DNA of 5,737 nucleotides from Methanobacteriota archaeon. GTDB lineage: Archaea > Thermoplasmatota > DTKX01 > GCA-020343715. Within the stretch, counting starts at the first letter, position 1. Each line of letters opens with the position of its first letter. A program made the translations under genes and the position numbers. Below are positions 1-5,631 of this stretch, in pieces. Location of the stretch: assembly GCA_030594725.1 (NCBI GenBank), contig JAUVEQ010000198.1, positions 1 to 5,737 on the forward strand, in the 5' to 3' direction. A model generated the notes under the pieces. The model worked only from the letters and a program-made list of their open reading frames with translations, did no database searches and had not been told where the DNA came from.

Positions 1-410
1 AGGGGACCACCGGAGGTCGATGGCTCTCTGGAGAGGATATATGGCGACCGGAGGACAAGTGACTCAGAGACGGAGGTAGGAGCGGGTCATGACCACCGAG
101 AAGAAGAACTAGAATGGACCCAACCATTGGACAGAACTTCGTGTGGTCTCGCGGTCCGCCTTTTGACAAATAACCCCCGGTCGCACTTCCCGCAGACCCA
201 TCACCCTTGAGATGAGCAGCAGGCGTATTGAAGGTCTGTAGCGCATGTTATTAATAAGTTTCGTCACCCCGGCCCATCCATGTTCGAAGACGTGTCATGT
301 TGATGTTGCGCTCCCGTTGGACTCGGACCCCAAAATTGATAACCCCCATGAGCAATCCCAAGCTCCCGGCTGTGATTCCAGCAGGGATGGAAGTATAGGA
401 AGGTAGGTAT
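1..410. other. No confident gene; possible tail of an upstream CDS and leader of the cupin gene
   Basis: I see no convincing gene here. All three plus frames are open at the left edge. Frame 3 stops with TGA at 60-62 after 19 codons (ending ...WRPEDK), frame 2 with TAG at 77-79, and frame 1 with TGA at 208-210; none resembles a family I know. One may be the end of a gene cut by the window edge, but base composition does not choose between them. Positions 160-350 are richer in A and T than the flanks and hold TTGACAAATAACCCCC (163-178) and the shorter TTGATAACCCCC (337-348), which share the same ends. The cupin promoter probably lies in this stretch, but no strong TATA box stands out. Minus-strand open frames here run into the cupin gene and look like shadows. 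Confidence 0.5.
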
Positions 411-851
411 ATGGAATTCTTCGACGTTCCCGCGATAAGCGAGTTCCGGTCCGAGGCAATGTGGCGAAAGGTCCTCATCGACAGGCCCGGGATGTACGTC
501 TCCCTTCTGACCTTCGAACCCGGGCAGGAATTGCGTGTGCACAGCCATCCCGGTTGCGAGATCTGGATCTACGTGGTGGTGGGAGATGCCTACATACACT
601 GCGGCGACGAGGAGAAGGTGCTCCGCGGTGGTCAGGCGATGCACATCCCCCCCAACACCTGGCATGGCATCCTCAACGAGTCGGACTCGGCCTGCATGGT
701 CATGTCCGTTCAGGCACCGAAGGCCCAGATATCCAACTGGAGGGACTTCGACCCCGGGGAATGCCCCGAGTGCGGATACGACATCGGCCATCCGCCCAAG
801 TCCGATCATTGTCCGATGTGCGATCTCGACCTGGCACCGCTCAACCTCTAG
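411..851 (+). CDS. Cupin-domain protein with C-terminal zinc ribbon
   Basis: A 146-residue, probably cytoplasmic protein of two parts. Residues about 28-102 form one cupin barrel. Motif 1 is G38-x5-H44-x-H46-x3-E50-x7-G58, and motif 2 is G74-x5-P80-x4-H85-x3-N89. All four expected metal ligands are present (H44, H46, E50, H85), so a metal-binding site is likely. Residues 118-137 form a compact zinc ribbon, CPEC...CPMC (C118, C121, C134, C137), after the linker NWRDFDPGE. Cupins cover many enzymes and sensors, so neither substrate nor reaction can be named. The start at 411 is preceded by AGGAAGGT at 397-404, spaced six bases. The glutaredoxin-like gene follows after 69 bases on the same strand, so cotranscription is possible but unproven. 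The zinc ribbon could mediate binding to protein or nucleic acid, or be structural. Confidence 0.85.
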   Translation: MEFFDVPAISEFRSEAMWRKVLIDRPGMYVSLLTFEPGQELRVHSHPGCEIWIYVVVGDAYIHCGDEEKVLRGGQAMHIPPNTWHGILNESDSACMVMSVQAPKAQISNWRDFDPGECPECGYDIGHPPKSDHCPMCDLDLAPLNL

Positions 852-907
852 GCCCTTCGCCTTAAGGGAAAAGCTAAAGAAGGGATGAGACCTTCCAAAG
901 CCTTCAA

Positions 908-914
908 GGGAGGA
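908..914 (+). promoter_or_regulatory. Ribosome binding site that sets the glutaredoxin start
   Basis: GGGAGGA lies six bases before ATG 921. The in-frame upstream ATG at 885 has its only purine run (GAAGGG) touching the start codon, and the twelve extra residues it would add resemble no part of the fold. This favours 921. Confidence 0.75.
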
Positions 915-920
915 CACCTC

Positions 921-1199
921 ATGCCAGAGGAGACCCCGTCCATCAAAATCTTCGCCCTCAGCACCTGTGGTCATTGCCGGAACACCAAGAAGTGGCTCTC
1001 GGAGCACGAGATCGATTGTGAGGTCATCGATGTGGACCTGCTCCACGGTGAGGAGAAGAAGAAGTGCATCGAGGAGATGCGCGGTCACAATCCTCGACTC
1101 ACCTTCCCCACCATCGTCATCGGGGATGACAAAGTTCTCATCGGATATCATCCAGACGAGTTCGAGGAGGTGTTTCTAGATGGTGAAGAAGACGCCTGA
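921..1199 (+). CDS. Glutaredoxin-like thiol-disulfide oxidoreductase (CGHC)
   Basis: A 92-residue thioredoxin-fold protein of the short glutaredoxin/NrdH class. It opens with beta strand IKIFAL, then the redox site C16-G-H-C19 at the start of helix 1. The second strand CEVIDVDL (33-40) follows, then the cis-proline loop TFPT (P63), then the strand IVIGD and a G75-Y76 turn before the last helix. Both active-site cysteines are present, so a dithiol mechanism is expected. It should exchange dithiols with protein disulfides in the cytoplasm. The last 20 bases overlap the FTR catalytic-chain gene, which implies translational coupling and makes that reductase the likely electron donor. Possible clients include the nearby class II ribonucleotide reductase (inference). 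The tail GEEDA is acidic. Confidence 0.87.
   Translation: MPEETPSIKIFALSTCGHCRNTKKWLSEHEIDCEVIDVDLLHGEEKKKCIEEMRGHNPRLTFPTIVIGDDKVLIGYHPDEFEEVFLDGEEDA
1164..1172 (+). promoter_or_regulatory. Ribosome binding site of the FTR gene, inside the glutaredoxin gene
   Basis: GAGGAGGTG, a near-perfect complement of the archaeal 16S rRNA tail, lies inside the glutaredoxin codons E82-V84 and seven bases before ATG 1180. It supports the overlapping start of the next gene. Confidence 0.8.
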
Positions 1200-1545
1200 C
1201 GAGCTCTATCCGATCCTCAAGCGGTTCGCCGAGAAGAAGGGCATCACCCTCAATCCCGACGAGGAGTTCGCCAAGAGCCTCATAGAGGGGTTCTTGAAGA
1301 AGGATGAGATGGAGGGCTACCGGGCCTGCCCCTGCAGGCTTACCGTGGGAGACAAGGAGTGGGACAGGGACATCATATGCCCCTGCGACTACATGATGGA
1401 CGACGTGGCGGAGTTCGGGGCCTGCTTCTGCTCCCTGTACGTCTCCAACGAGTACGCAGACAATGTGCGCGACGGCGATAACATCCACGTCTCCATACCC
1501 GAGCGCCGTCCCATCGAGAAGCTCTTCTATCCAGAGGACGAGTAG
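1180..1545 (+). CDS. Ferredoxin:thioredoxin reductase, catalytic (beta) chain
   Basis: A 121-residue iron-sulfur protein of the FTR catalytic-chain family. These enzymes pass two electrons from reduced ferredoxin, one at a time, to a protein disulfide through a [4Fe-4S] cluster. The six family cysteines are all present: C50-P-C52, C67-P-C69 and C82-F-C84. By analogy with the plant enzyme, C50, C67, C69 and C82 hold the cluster, while C52 and C84 form the redox disulfide. Two departures from the plant pattern are visible: CFC in place of CHC, and twelve rather than eight residues between the second and third pairs. No variable (alpha) chain is seen nearby, as is usual in non-photosynthetic organisms. 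The gene starts inside the glutaredoxin gene, so that protein is its probable partner. Confidence 0.9.
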   Translation: MVKKTPDELYPILKRFAEKKGITLNPDEEFAKSLIEGFLKKDEMEGYRACPCRLTVGDKEWDRDIICPCDYMMDDVAEFGACFCSLYVSNEYADNVRDGDNIHVSIPERRPIEKLFYPEDE

Positions 1546-1716
1546 GCCGAGCAAGGACGGCCCACATGTGGCCAATGCCATTGCCACTGGCACCTACCAC
1601 CTTAAGCCATGCTGAGCCATAGACTTAATCTCAGCTCGCGTTCTCGACCCCCCCACGATGAACATGACAGGGCAAGCTCTATCTTGTGGCCCGCTCCTTC
1701 GGCTGCCGGTGAGAAA
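1546..1716. promoter_or_regulatory. Gap between FTR and dehydrogenase genes with inverted repeats
   Basis: This gap should hold the end of the glutaredoxin-FTR transcript and the promoter of the dehydrogenase. Visible structure: the 10-base palindrome CCACATGTGG (1562-1571), TGCCA/TGGCA (1576-1580 and 1588-1592), and GCTGAG/CTCAGC (1611-1616 and 1630-1635), which encloses the only AT-rich, TATA-like stretch, ACTTAAT (1623-1629). A repressor site over the dehydrogenase promoter is possible. No T-run typical of an archaeal terminator is present. An in-frame ATG at 1609 exists but has no ribosome binding site. Confidence 0.35.
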
Positions 1717-2469
1717 ATGCGATGGGGACTGGAAGGCCGGATCGCCCTGGTCACGGGTGCCTCCCGTGGTATCGGCAGGGCCATCGCCCTTCGCCTGGCA
1801 GAGGAGGGGTGCGACGTCGCCATCAACTACAACATGTCACCAGAGGCGGCCGGGGAGGTCGTACTGGCCGTAGAGGCCCTGGAGAGGAGGGCCATCGCGG
1901 TGCATGCCGACGTTTCCTCGCCCGAGCAGGTGGAGGCGATGGCCGCCGAGGCCACCCGGGCACTGGGCGAGGTGGACATCCTCGTCAACAACGCGGGCAT
2001 CCACCAGCACCTCAAGAGCTGGGAGATGGCCCCGGAGGACTGGCAGAGGGTCATCGACGTTAACCTCACCGGTTCCTACCTGACATCGAGGCTCATGGGC
2101 CCCCGGATGGCCGACAGGGGATGGGGTCGCATCGTGAACATAAGCTCGGTGGTCGCCATGTCGGGCACCGACCACGAGGCCCACTACGCCGCATCCAAGG
2201 CGGGCCTCCACGGGCTCACCAAGTCCCTGGCCCTGGAGCTCTCGCCCAGGGGTGTGACGGTGAACGCGGTGGCCCCGGGCTGGATAAGGACGGACATGAC
2301 CGCGGACGCCACGGAGGAGGAGATGGTGGAGGCCATGCGGGAGGTTCCCCTGGGACGCATAGGGGAGCCCGAGGAGATCGCGTCGGTGGTCGCGTACCTC
2401 GCCTCACCCGACGCGGCCTACGTCACGGGGCAGGTCCTCCACGTCAACGGCGGGATGGGCCTCTACTAG
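1717..2469 (+). CDS. Short-chain dehydrogenase/reductase, FabG-like
   Basis: A 250-residue classical SDR, the usual length for the family. The Rossmann fold carries the cofactor motif T13-G-A-S-R-G-I-G20, D65 near the adenine, and N91-N-A-G94. The catalytic set is complete: N116, S144, Y157 and K161. PGWIRTDM (187-194) follows in the usual place. R17 and the absence of an acidic residue at the end of strand 2 (INYN, 36-39) suggest NADP(H). The best family match by eye is 3-oxoacyl-carrier reductase (FabG). Archaea generally lack bacterial-type fatty-acid synthesis, so the true substrate may be an acyl-CoA, sugar or isoprenoid-related ketone; it cannot be told from sequence. ATG 1717 is chosen because GGTGA (1708-1712) precedes it and the fold begins there (GRIALVTG). 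The 36 residues from an upstream ATG look non-coding. It ends in a CTAG shared with the opposing gene. Confidence 0.9.
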   Translation: MRWGLEGRIALVTGASRGIGRAIALRLAEEGCDVAINYNMSPEAAGEVVLAVEALERRAIAVHADVSSPEQVEAMAAEATRALGEVDILVNNAGIHQHLKSWEMAPEDWQRVIDVNLTGSYLTSRLMGPRMADRGWGRIVNISSVVAMSGTDHEAHYAASKAGLHGLTKSLALELSPRGVTVNAVAPGWIRTDMTADATEEEMVEAMREVPLGRIGEPEEIASVVAYLASPDAAYVTGQVLHVNGGMGLY

Positions 2470-2576
2470 TTGCAGTTGCTGTGGCCGCACAGGGGACAGA
2501 AGGCACAACCCTCGATCGGACTGAGAGGACCCCCGCAATCGGGGCACTGGATGGTGCCTCCTCTTGATGATTCCAT
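2466..2576 (-). CDS. Small stand-alone zinc-ribbon protein resembling the NrdJ C-terminal tail
   Basis: A 36-residue open frame on the same strand as nrdJ, starting 218 bases after its stop. Its six cysteines, C11, C14, C24, C27, C30 and C35, fall in exactly the spacing of NrdJ C811, C814, C824, C827, C830 and C835. From CPDCG to the end, 13 of 25 residues are identical without a gap, including EGC and the final C-G-x-S-x-C. The first four cysteine positions could form a zinc ribbon, while CGHSNC keeps the C-x4-C spacing of the thiol pair that re-reduces ribonucleotide reductases. AGGT lies seven bases before ATG 2576. An in-frame ATG at 2597 would add seven residues (MITQVCK). Function is unknown: a redox shuttle, an accessory factor for NrdJ, or a partial duplication are all possible. 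Conserved cysteines with diverged filler residues suggest selection. Confidence 0.65.
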   Translation of the reverse strand: MESSRGGTIQCPDCGGPLSPIEGCAFCPLCGHSNCN

Positions 2577-2794
2577 CTTGCAGACCTGCGTTATCATGCC
2601 CCTCTTGCTATTAAGGGTCCGACCGGGGGGGTCGGTGAAAGTATTCCCAGGGTGGGTCGCGGCATGATCCCGGCGCCACGAGACATCTTATCACACGTTG
2701 GGACAAGCAGCGACAAGCTGAAGGACACCGAGGCCACACTCCGCCGTACTGGCTAGGCGGATTGGATTGGTGATGTATTACCGGTGGGGATGGT
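2577..2794. promoter_or_regulatory. Gap between nrdJ and the small zinc-ribbon gene
   Basis: This gap carries two perfect six-base inverted repeats: CCGACC/GGTCGG (2619-2624 and 2630-2635, loop GGGGG) and TCCGCC/GGCGGA (2740-2745 and 2756-2761, ten-base loop). The second begins 34 bases after the nrdJ stop on the minus strand and may mark the 3' end of its mRNA, though no T-run follows. A TTAATA (minus, 2609-2614) about 35 bases before ATG 2576 could serve as a weak TATA box for the small gene. Otherwise the small gene would be read by transcripts continuing from nrdJ. Confidence 0.3.
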
Positions 2795-5305
2795 TCAGCC
2801 GCACTTGCTGTAACCGCAGCTGCGGCAGACGATGCAGCCCTCGACGTACTCGACCATCGAGCCGCAGTCGGGGCACTCGGGGCAGTTGCCGTCGGTGTCC
2901 CGGGGGGTCTCGATCGTGGTGGTCACCGTTGTCACGGTGGCCTGCTGGGTCGGATGGGACAGCTTGTCCACCAGCTCGGCCATCCCCCGGTCGACCTCCG
3001 CCTCGAGGGCGGCCTCCTCCGCCTCCCGTCGCAACCTCTCCTCCCTGCGCTCGATGTAGCGCTCCATGGACTTGGCGATGGCGTCGGAGCAGCTGCGGAC
3101 CACCCCTCCGGTGTCCATGGCCGGTGAGGGGCAGCGTATGCCCTTCAATTGCTTCATGATGCTGTGGGAGTCCACTCCCGATCTGAATGCCAGGGAGCAC
3201 AACCGGGCCACGGCCTCGCTGTTTGATGCGGCGCAACCGCCGCCCTTGCCCATCTGGGTGAACAGCTCGCACAGGCCCTCCTCGTCCTCGTTGATGGTCA
3301 CGTAGAGATAGCCGCAACCGGTGCGCATGCGCTCGGTCGAGCCCATGGTGACCACGGGGCGCTTCCTGGGCGACCTCTGGCGGAAGTCCAGCTCGGGCTG
3401 GACCGTCCCCACCTCGGCCTTGAGCTCCGGGGTCTTGCCGGTGGATATCACCTGGGCGTCCCGGGACCCGTCCCGGTAGATGGTCAGGCCCTTGCAGCCG
3501 GAGTGGTAGGCGAGCATGTACACCCGCTCCACGTCATCCTTCGTGGCCTTGTTGGGGAAGTTCACCGTCTTGCTCACGGCGTTGTCGGTGAACTTCTGGA
3601 AGGCGGCCTGCATCTTGACGTGCCATTCGGGGGTGGTGTCGTGGGCGGTGACGAAGATGCGCTGCACCCAGGTCGGCACCTCCTCGTTGTCCTTCACACT
3701 GCCTGACACGGCGACCTGCTGCATCAGTTCCTCCGAATAGAAGCCCTCCTCCCGGGCCATGTCCTCGAAGTACGCGTTGGCGCTCACCAGCTTCTCGTTG
3801 TCCAGGATGTTCCTCGTGAAGGCAAGGGCGAAGTAGGGCTCGACGCCGGGTGATGAGTCGGATATGATCGAGATGGAACCCGTGGGGGCGATGGTGGTTA
3901 TGGTGGCGTTCCGCAGCCTGGGGCCGTCGTATACATCGTACACCGAGCCGCGGAAATTGGGGAACACGCCCCTGAGGTCTGCCAGATCCACTGAGAACTT
4001 GCGACCCTGGTCCTGGATGAAGTGCATCACCTTCTCGGCGATGTCCACGCCCCGCTCGGAATCGTAGGGTATGCGAAGCTGTGCCAGCATGTCGGCGAAA
4101 CCCATGACGCCGAGGCCGATCTTCCGGTTGCCCTTGGTCATCTTCTCTATCTCGGGCAGGGGGTACTCGTTCACGTCGATGACGTTGTCGAGGAAGTGGA
4201 CCGAGGACCCCACCACCCTGGCAAGCCTCTCCCAGTCGAGCTCGAAGCCTCCCTCCTTGGGCTTGACCATGAGGGCCAGGTTGATCGAGCCAAGGTTGCA
4301 GCTCTCGTAGGGCAGCAGGGGTTGCTCACCACAGGGGTTGGTGGATTCTATCTCACCCACGTGAGGAGTTGGGTTATCCTTGTTAAGGCGGTCCAGGAAC
4401 ACGATGCCTGGCTCGCCGTTCAGCCACGCGTGCTCGACTATCTGACCGAACACCTCCTTGGCCCGCAGCTTCTTCTGCACCTTCTTGGTGCGTGGATTGA
4501 TCAGCTCGTACTCCTGGTCGTACTCCACCGCCTGCATGAACTTCTCGGTGATGCCCACCGAGATGTTGAAGTTGGTCAGCTTGTCGTTGTCCTCCTTGCA
4601 CGAGATGAAGTCCAGGATGTTGGGGTGGTCGATCCGGAGGATGGCCATGTTCGCCCCGCGCCGGGTCCCACCCTGCTTGATGGTCTCCGTGGCGACGTTG
4701 AACACCGTCATGAAGGAGATGGGTCCAGAGCTTACGCCCTTGGTGGACAGGACCACGTCGTCCCGGGGACGTATGTTCGAGAAGGAGAAGCCTGTACCGC
4801 CCCCGGTCTTGTGGATGAGGGCGGTGTTCTTGACGGCCTCGAATATCGAGTCCATCGAGTCGTCTATCGGAAGGACGAAGCAGGCGCTGAGCTGCTGCAG
4901 TTCCCTTCCAGCGTTCATGAGTGTGGGGGAGTTGGGCAGGAACTCCATCGACGTCATGAGATCGTAGAACTCCTGCTCCAACGCCAGTACGTCGGCATCG
5001 GGATCGTACTTGAGGTCCGCTTGGGCGATGTTGTTCGCCACCCTGCGGAACATCTCCTCCGGCTCCTCAACGACGTTGCCATCGTTGTCCCGTTTGAGGT
5101 ACCTGCGTGCAAGTACATGGCGGGCGTTGTCCGAGAGATCGAGAACCGACTCTTGGGACTCCCCCTGAGCTGGTTTCACCTCGGGCGGCAACTGGTCCTT
5201 GTCTTCCTTATCTACCTCGACCTCGATCGTCCGCTCAACGCTCTTGTCATCGGCACGTTCTTGGCCCTTCTCGAGCGAGTAAGCATCCTGGTCGGTATCC
5301 GTCAT
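2795..5305 (-). CDS. nrdJ: Adenosylcobalamin-dependent (class II) ribonucleoside reductase
   Basis: An 836-residue cytoplasmic enzyme that reduces ribonucleotides to deoxyribonucleotides through a thiyl radical made with adenosylcobalamin. The active site is clear: N323-P-C325-G-E327 (C325 as thiyl, N323 and E327 as helpers), with the reducible pair C142 (LSAC) and C336 (ESCNLGS). A-P-T-G-S-I-S at 473-479 is the family phosphate-binding loop. Residues about 655-745 form the TSCPD domain (TGCGYLYVT, MGKGGGCA, LKGIRCPSP). A charged, probably coiled helix (745-782) and a threonine-rich linker (783-801) lead to a cysteine-rich tail: C808, C811, C814, C824, C827, C830, C835. C830-x4-C835 has the spacing of the tail thiols that re-reduce the active site. 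The first 55 residues are acidic, and no ATP-cone is evident, so overall ATP/dATP control may be absent. The start is set by AGGGAGG eight bases upstream. Confidence 0.96.
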   Translation of the reverse strand: MTDTDQDAYSLEKGQERADDKSVERTIEVEVDKEDKDQLPPEVKPAQGESQESVLDLSDNARHVLARRYLKRDNDGNVVEEPEEMFRRVANNIAQADLKYDPDADVLALEQEFYDLMTSMEFLPNSPTLMNAGRELQQLSACFVLPIDDSMDSIFEAVKNTALIHKTGGGTGFSFSNIRPRDDVVLSTKGVSSGPISFMTVFNVATETIKQGGTRRGANMAILRIDHPNILDFISCKEDNDKLTNFNISVGITEKFMQAVEYDQEYELINPRTKKVQKKLRAKEVFGQIVEHAWLNGEPGIVFLDRLNKDNPTPHVGEIESTNPCGEQPLLPYESCNLGSINLALMVKPKEGGFELDWERLARVVGSSVHFLDNVIDVNEYPLPEIEKMTKGNRKIGLGVMGFADMLAQLRIPYDSERGVDIAEKVMHFIQDQGRKFSVDLADLRGVFPNFRGSVYDVYDGPRLRNATITTIAPTGSISIISDSSPGVEPYFALAFTRNILDNEKLVSANAYFEDMAREEGFYSEELMQQVAVSGSVKDNEEVPTWVQRIFVTAHDTTPEWHVKMQAAFQKFTDNAVSKTVNFPNKATKDDVERVYMLAYHSGCKGLTIYRDGSRDAQVISTGKTPELKAEVGTVQPELDFRQRSPRKRPVVTMGSTERMRTGCGYLYVTINEDEEGLCELFTQMGKGGGCAASNSEAVARLCSLAFRSGVDSHSIMKQLKGIRCPSPAMDTGGVVRSCSDAIAKSMERYIERREERLRREAEEAALEAEVDRGMAELVDKLSHPTQQATVTTVTTTIETPRDTDGNCPECPDCGSMVEYVEGCIVCRSCGYSKCG

Positions 5306-5313
5306 CCGGTTGC

Positions 5314-5320
5314 CCTCCCT
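5314..5320 (-). promoter_or_regulatory. nrdJ ribosome binding site
   Basis: AGGGAGG on the minus strand sits eight bases before the nrdJ ATG. It is directly preceded by CCCATT, part of a competing set of hairpins in the leader, so its exposure could depend on RNA folding (inference). Confidence 0.75.
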
Positions 5321-5321
5321 A

Positions 5322-5347
5322 ATGGGTGTATCCCATCCCCCTGGGAT
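5322..5347 (-). promoter_or_regulatory. Overlapping alternative hairpins in the nrdJ leader
   Basis: On the minus strand the segment ATGGGAT (5330-5336 region) can pair upstream, giving ATCCCA/TGGGAT (5342-5347 with 5330-5335, six-base loop). It can also pair downstream, giving ATGGG/CCCAT (5331-5335 with 5322-5326, five-base loop). The two stems share bases and exclude each other, and the second ends just before the ribosome binding site. In DNA the same bases form a dyad near the expected start of transcription. Confidence 0.35.
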
Positions 5348-5371
5348 GCGAGAGGTTAGGTATAACTTGTG

Positions 5372-5381
5372 AATATATAAA
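5372..5381 (-). promoter_or_regulatory. TATA box of nrdJ
   Basis: TTTATATATT on the minus strand is a strong archaeal TATA box, preceded by AAAAACCGA as a possible BRE. Transcription should start near 5350, giving a leader of about 45 bases that carries the dyad and ribosome binding site. Confidence 0.65.
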
Positions 5382-5398
5382 TCGGTTTTTCACACCAT

Positions 5399-5455
5399 GT
5401 ATGAATCCATTCCCGGGGGGGTTTGCTACCAGAGATGGATTCATATCTGGTAACA
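5399..5455. repeat. Interleaved inverted repeats upstream of the nrdJ promoter
   Basis: TATGAATCCAT (5400-5410) is the exact reverse complement of ATGGATTCATA (5435-5445). Straddling the second arm, TACCAGA (5427-5433) pairs with TCTGGTA (5446-5452). This second dyad extends to TTG/CAA past one mismatch outward and to ATG/CAT past one mismatch inward. The two dyads cannot form together. They lie about 20 to 75 bases upstream of the nrdJ TATA box, a usual place for an activator or a divergent regulator site. The longest arms have no T-run, so a terminator is unlikely. Confidence 0.5.
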
Positions 5456-5600
5456 ATAGGTGGGCCATCCTCGTTTTTAGAGGCTTCAGGGGGTTTTCTT
5501 CTGTCATCTCTGATAATATTCCTGCACTCCGTGATATATTAATATTGCACCGGGGTGAGCGAATGTCCGCCAGGCATCCGTTCAGGGGAAATCAGCAACC
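5456..5600. promoter_or_regulatory. Intergenic region with an imperfect AT-rich tandem repeat
   Basis: No convincing gene is seen on either strand. Two adjacent units of 21-22 bases, at 5511-5531 and 5532-5553, each contain TGATA, AATATT and TGCAC in the same order, spaced about two helical turns apart. The second holds the palindrome ATATTAATAT (5536-5545). Short T-runs occur at 5474-5478 and 5494-5497. A 29-codon frame from ATG 5563 has a GGTGA before it, but its product is not protein-like and it overlaps the next gene's start. Confidence 0.35.
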
Positions 5601-5608
5601 TTTATATC
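5601..5608 (+). promoter_or_regulatory. TATA box of the right-edge gene
   Basis: TTTATATC is centred about 26 bases before GTG 5631, which puts the expected transcription start on or beside that codon. This spacing is typical of leaderless archaeal transcripts. Confidence 0.6.
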
Positions 5609-5609
5609 A

Positions 5610-5631
5610 ATCCCCATCCTCGGGGGATGCG
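5610..5631. repeat. Dyad at the right-edge promoter, similar to one in the nrdJ leader
   Basis: ATCCCC (5610-5615) pairs with GGGGAT (5623-5628). The whole element matches 5330-5350 at 18 of 21 positions with one added base, and both end in GGGATGCG. Each copy lies at the expected transcription start of a divergent gene. Confidence 0.4.

Noticed and set aside
264..1151. A 295-codon open frame on the minus strand
   Set aside because: It is antisense to the cupin and glutaredoxin genes, which have clear motifs and ribosome binding sites.
1609..1716. A 36-residue N-terminal extension of the dehydrogenase
   Set aside because: ATG 1609 lacks a ribosome binding site, the extension is not protein-like, and GGTGA precedes ATG 1717 exactly where the fold begins.
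2597..2686. A 30-codon minus-strand frame whose TGA overlaps the alternative ATG of the small zinc-ribbon gene
   Set aside because: The product is proline-rich without recognisable features, no good ribosome binding site is seen, and it includes the inverted repeat at 2619-2635.
2740..2761. TCCGCC/GGCGGA hairpin as an nrdJ terminator
   Set aside because: Archaeal terminators are chiefly T-rich tracts, and no such tract follows on the minus strand; kept only as a note in the gap entry.
4022..5359. A 445-codon open frame on the plus strand
   Set aside because: It lies opposite nrdJ, whose motifs are unmistakable, and its translation is a mirror of nrdJ codon bias without any recognisable domain.
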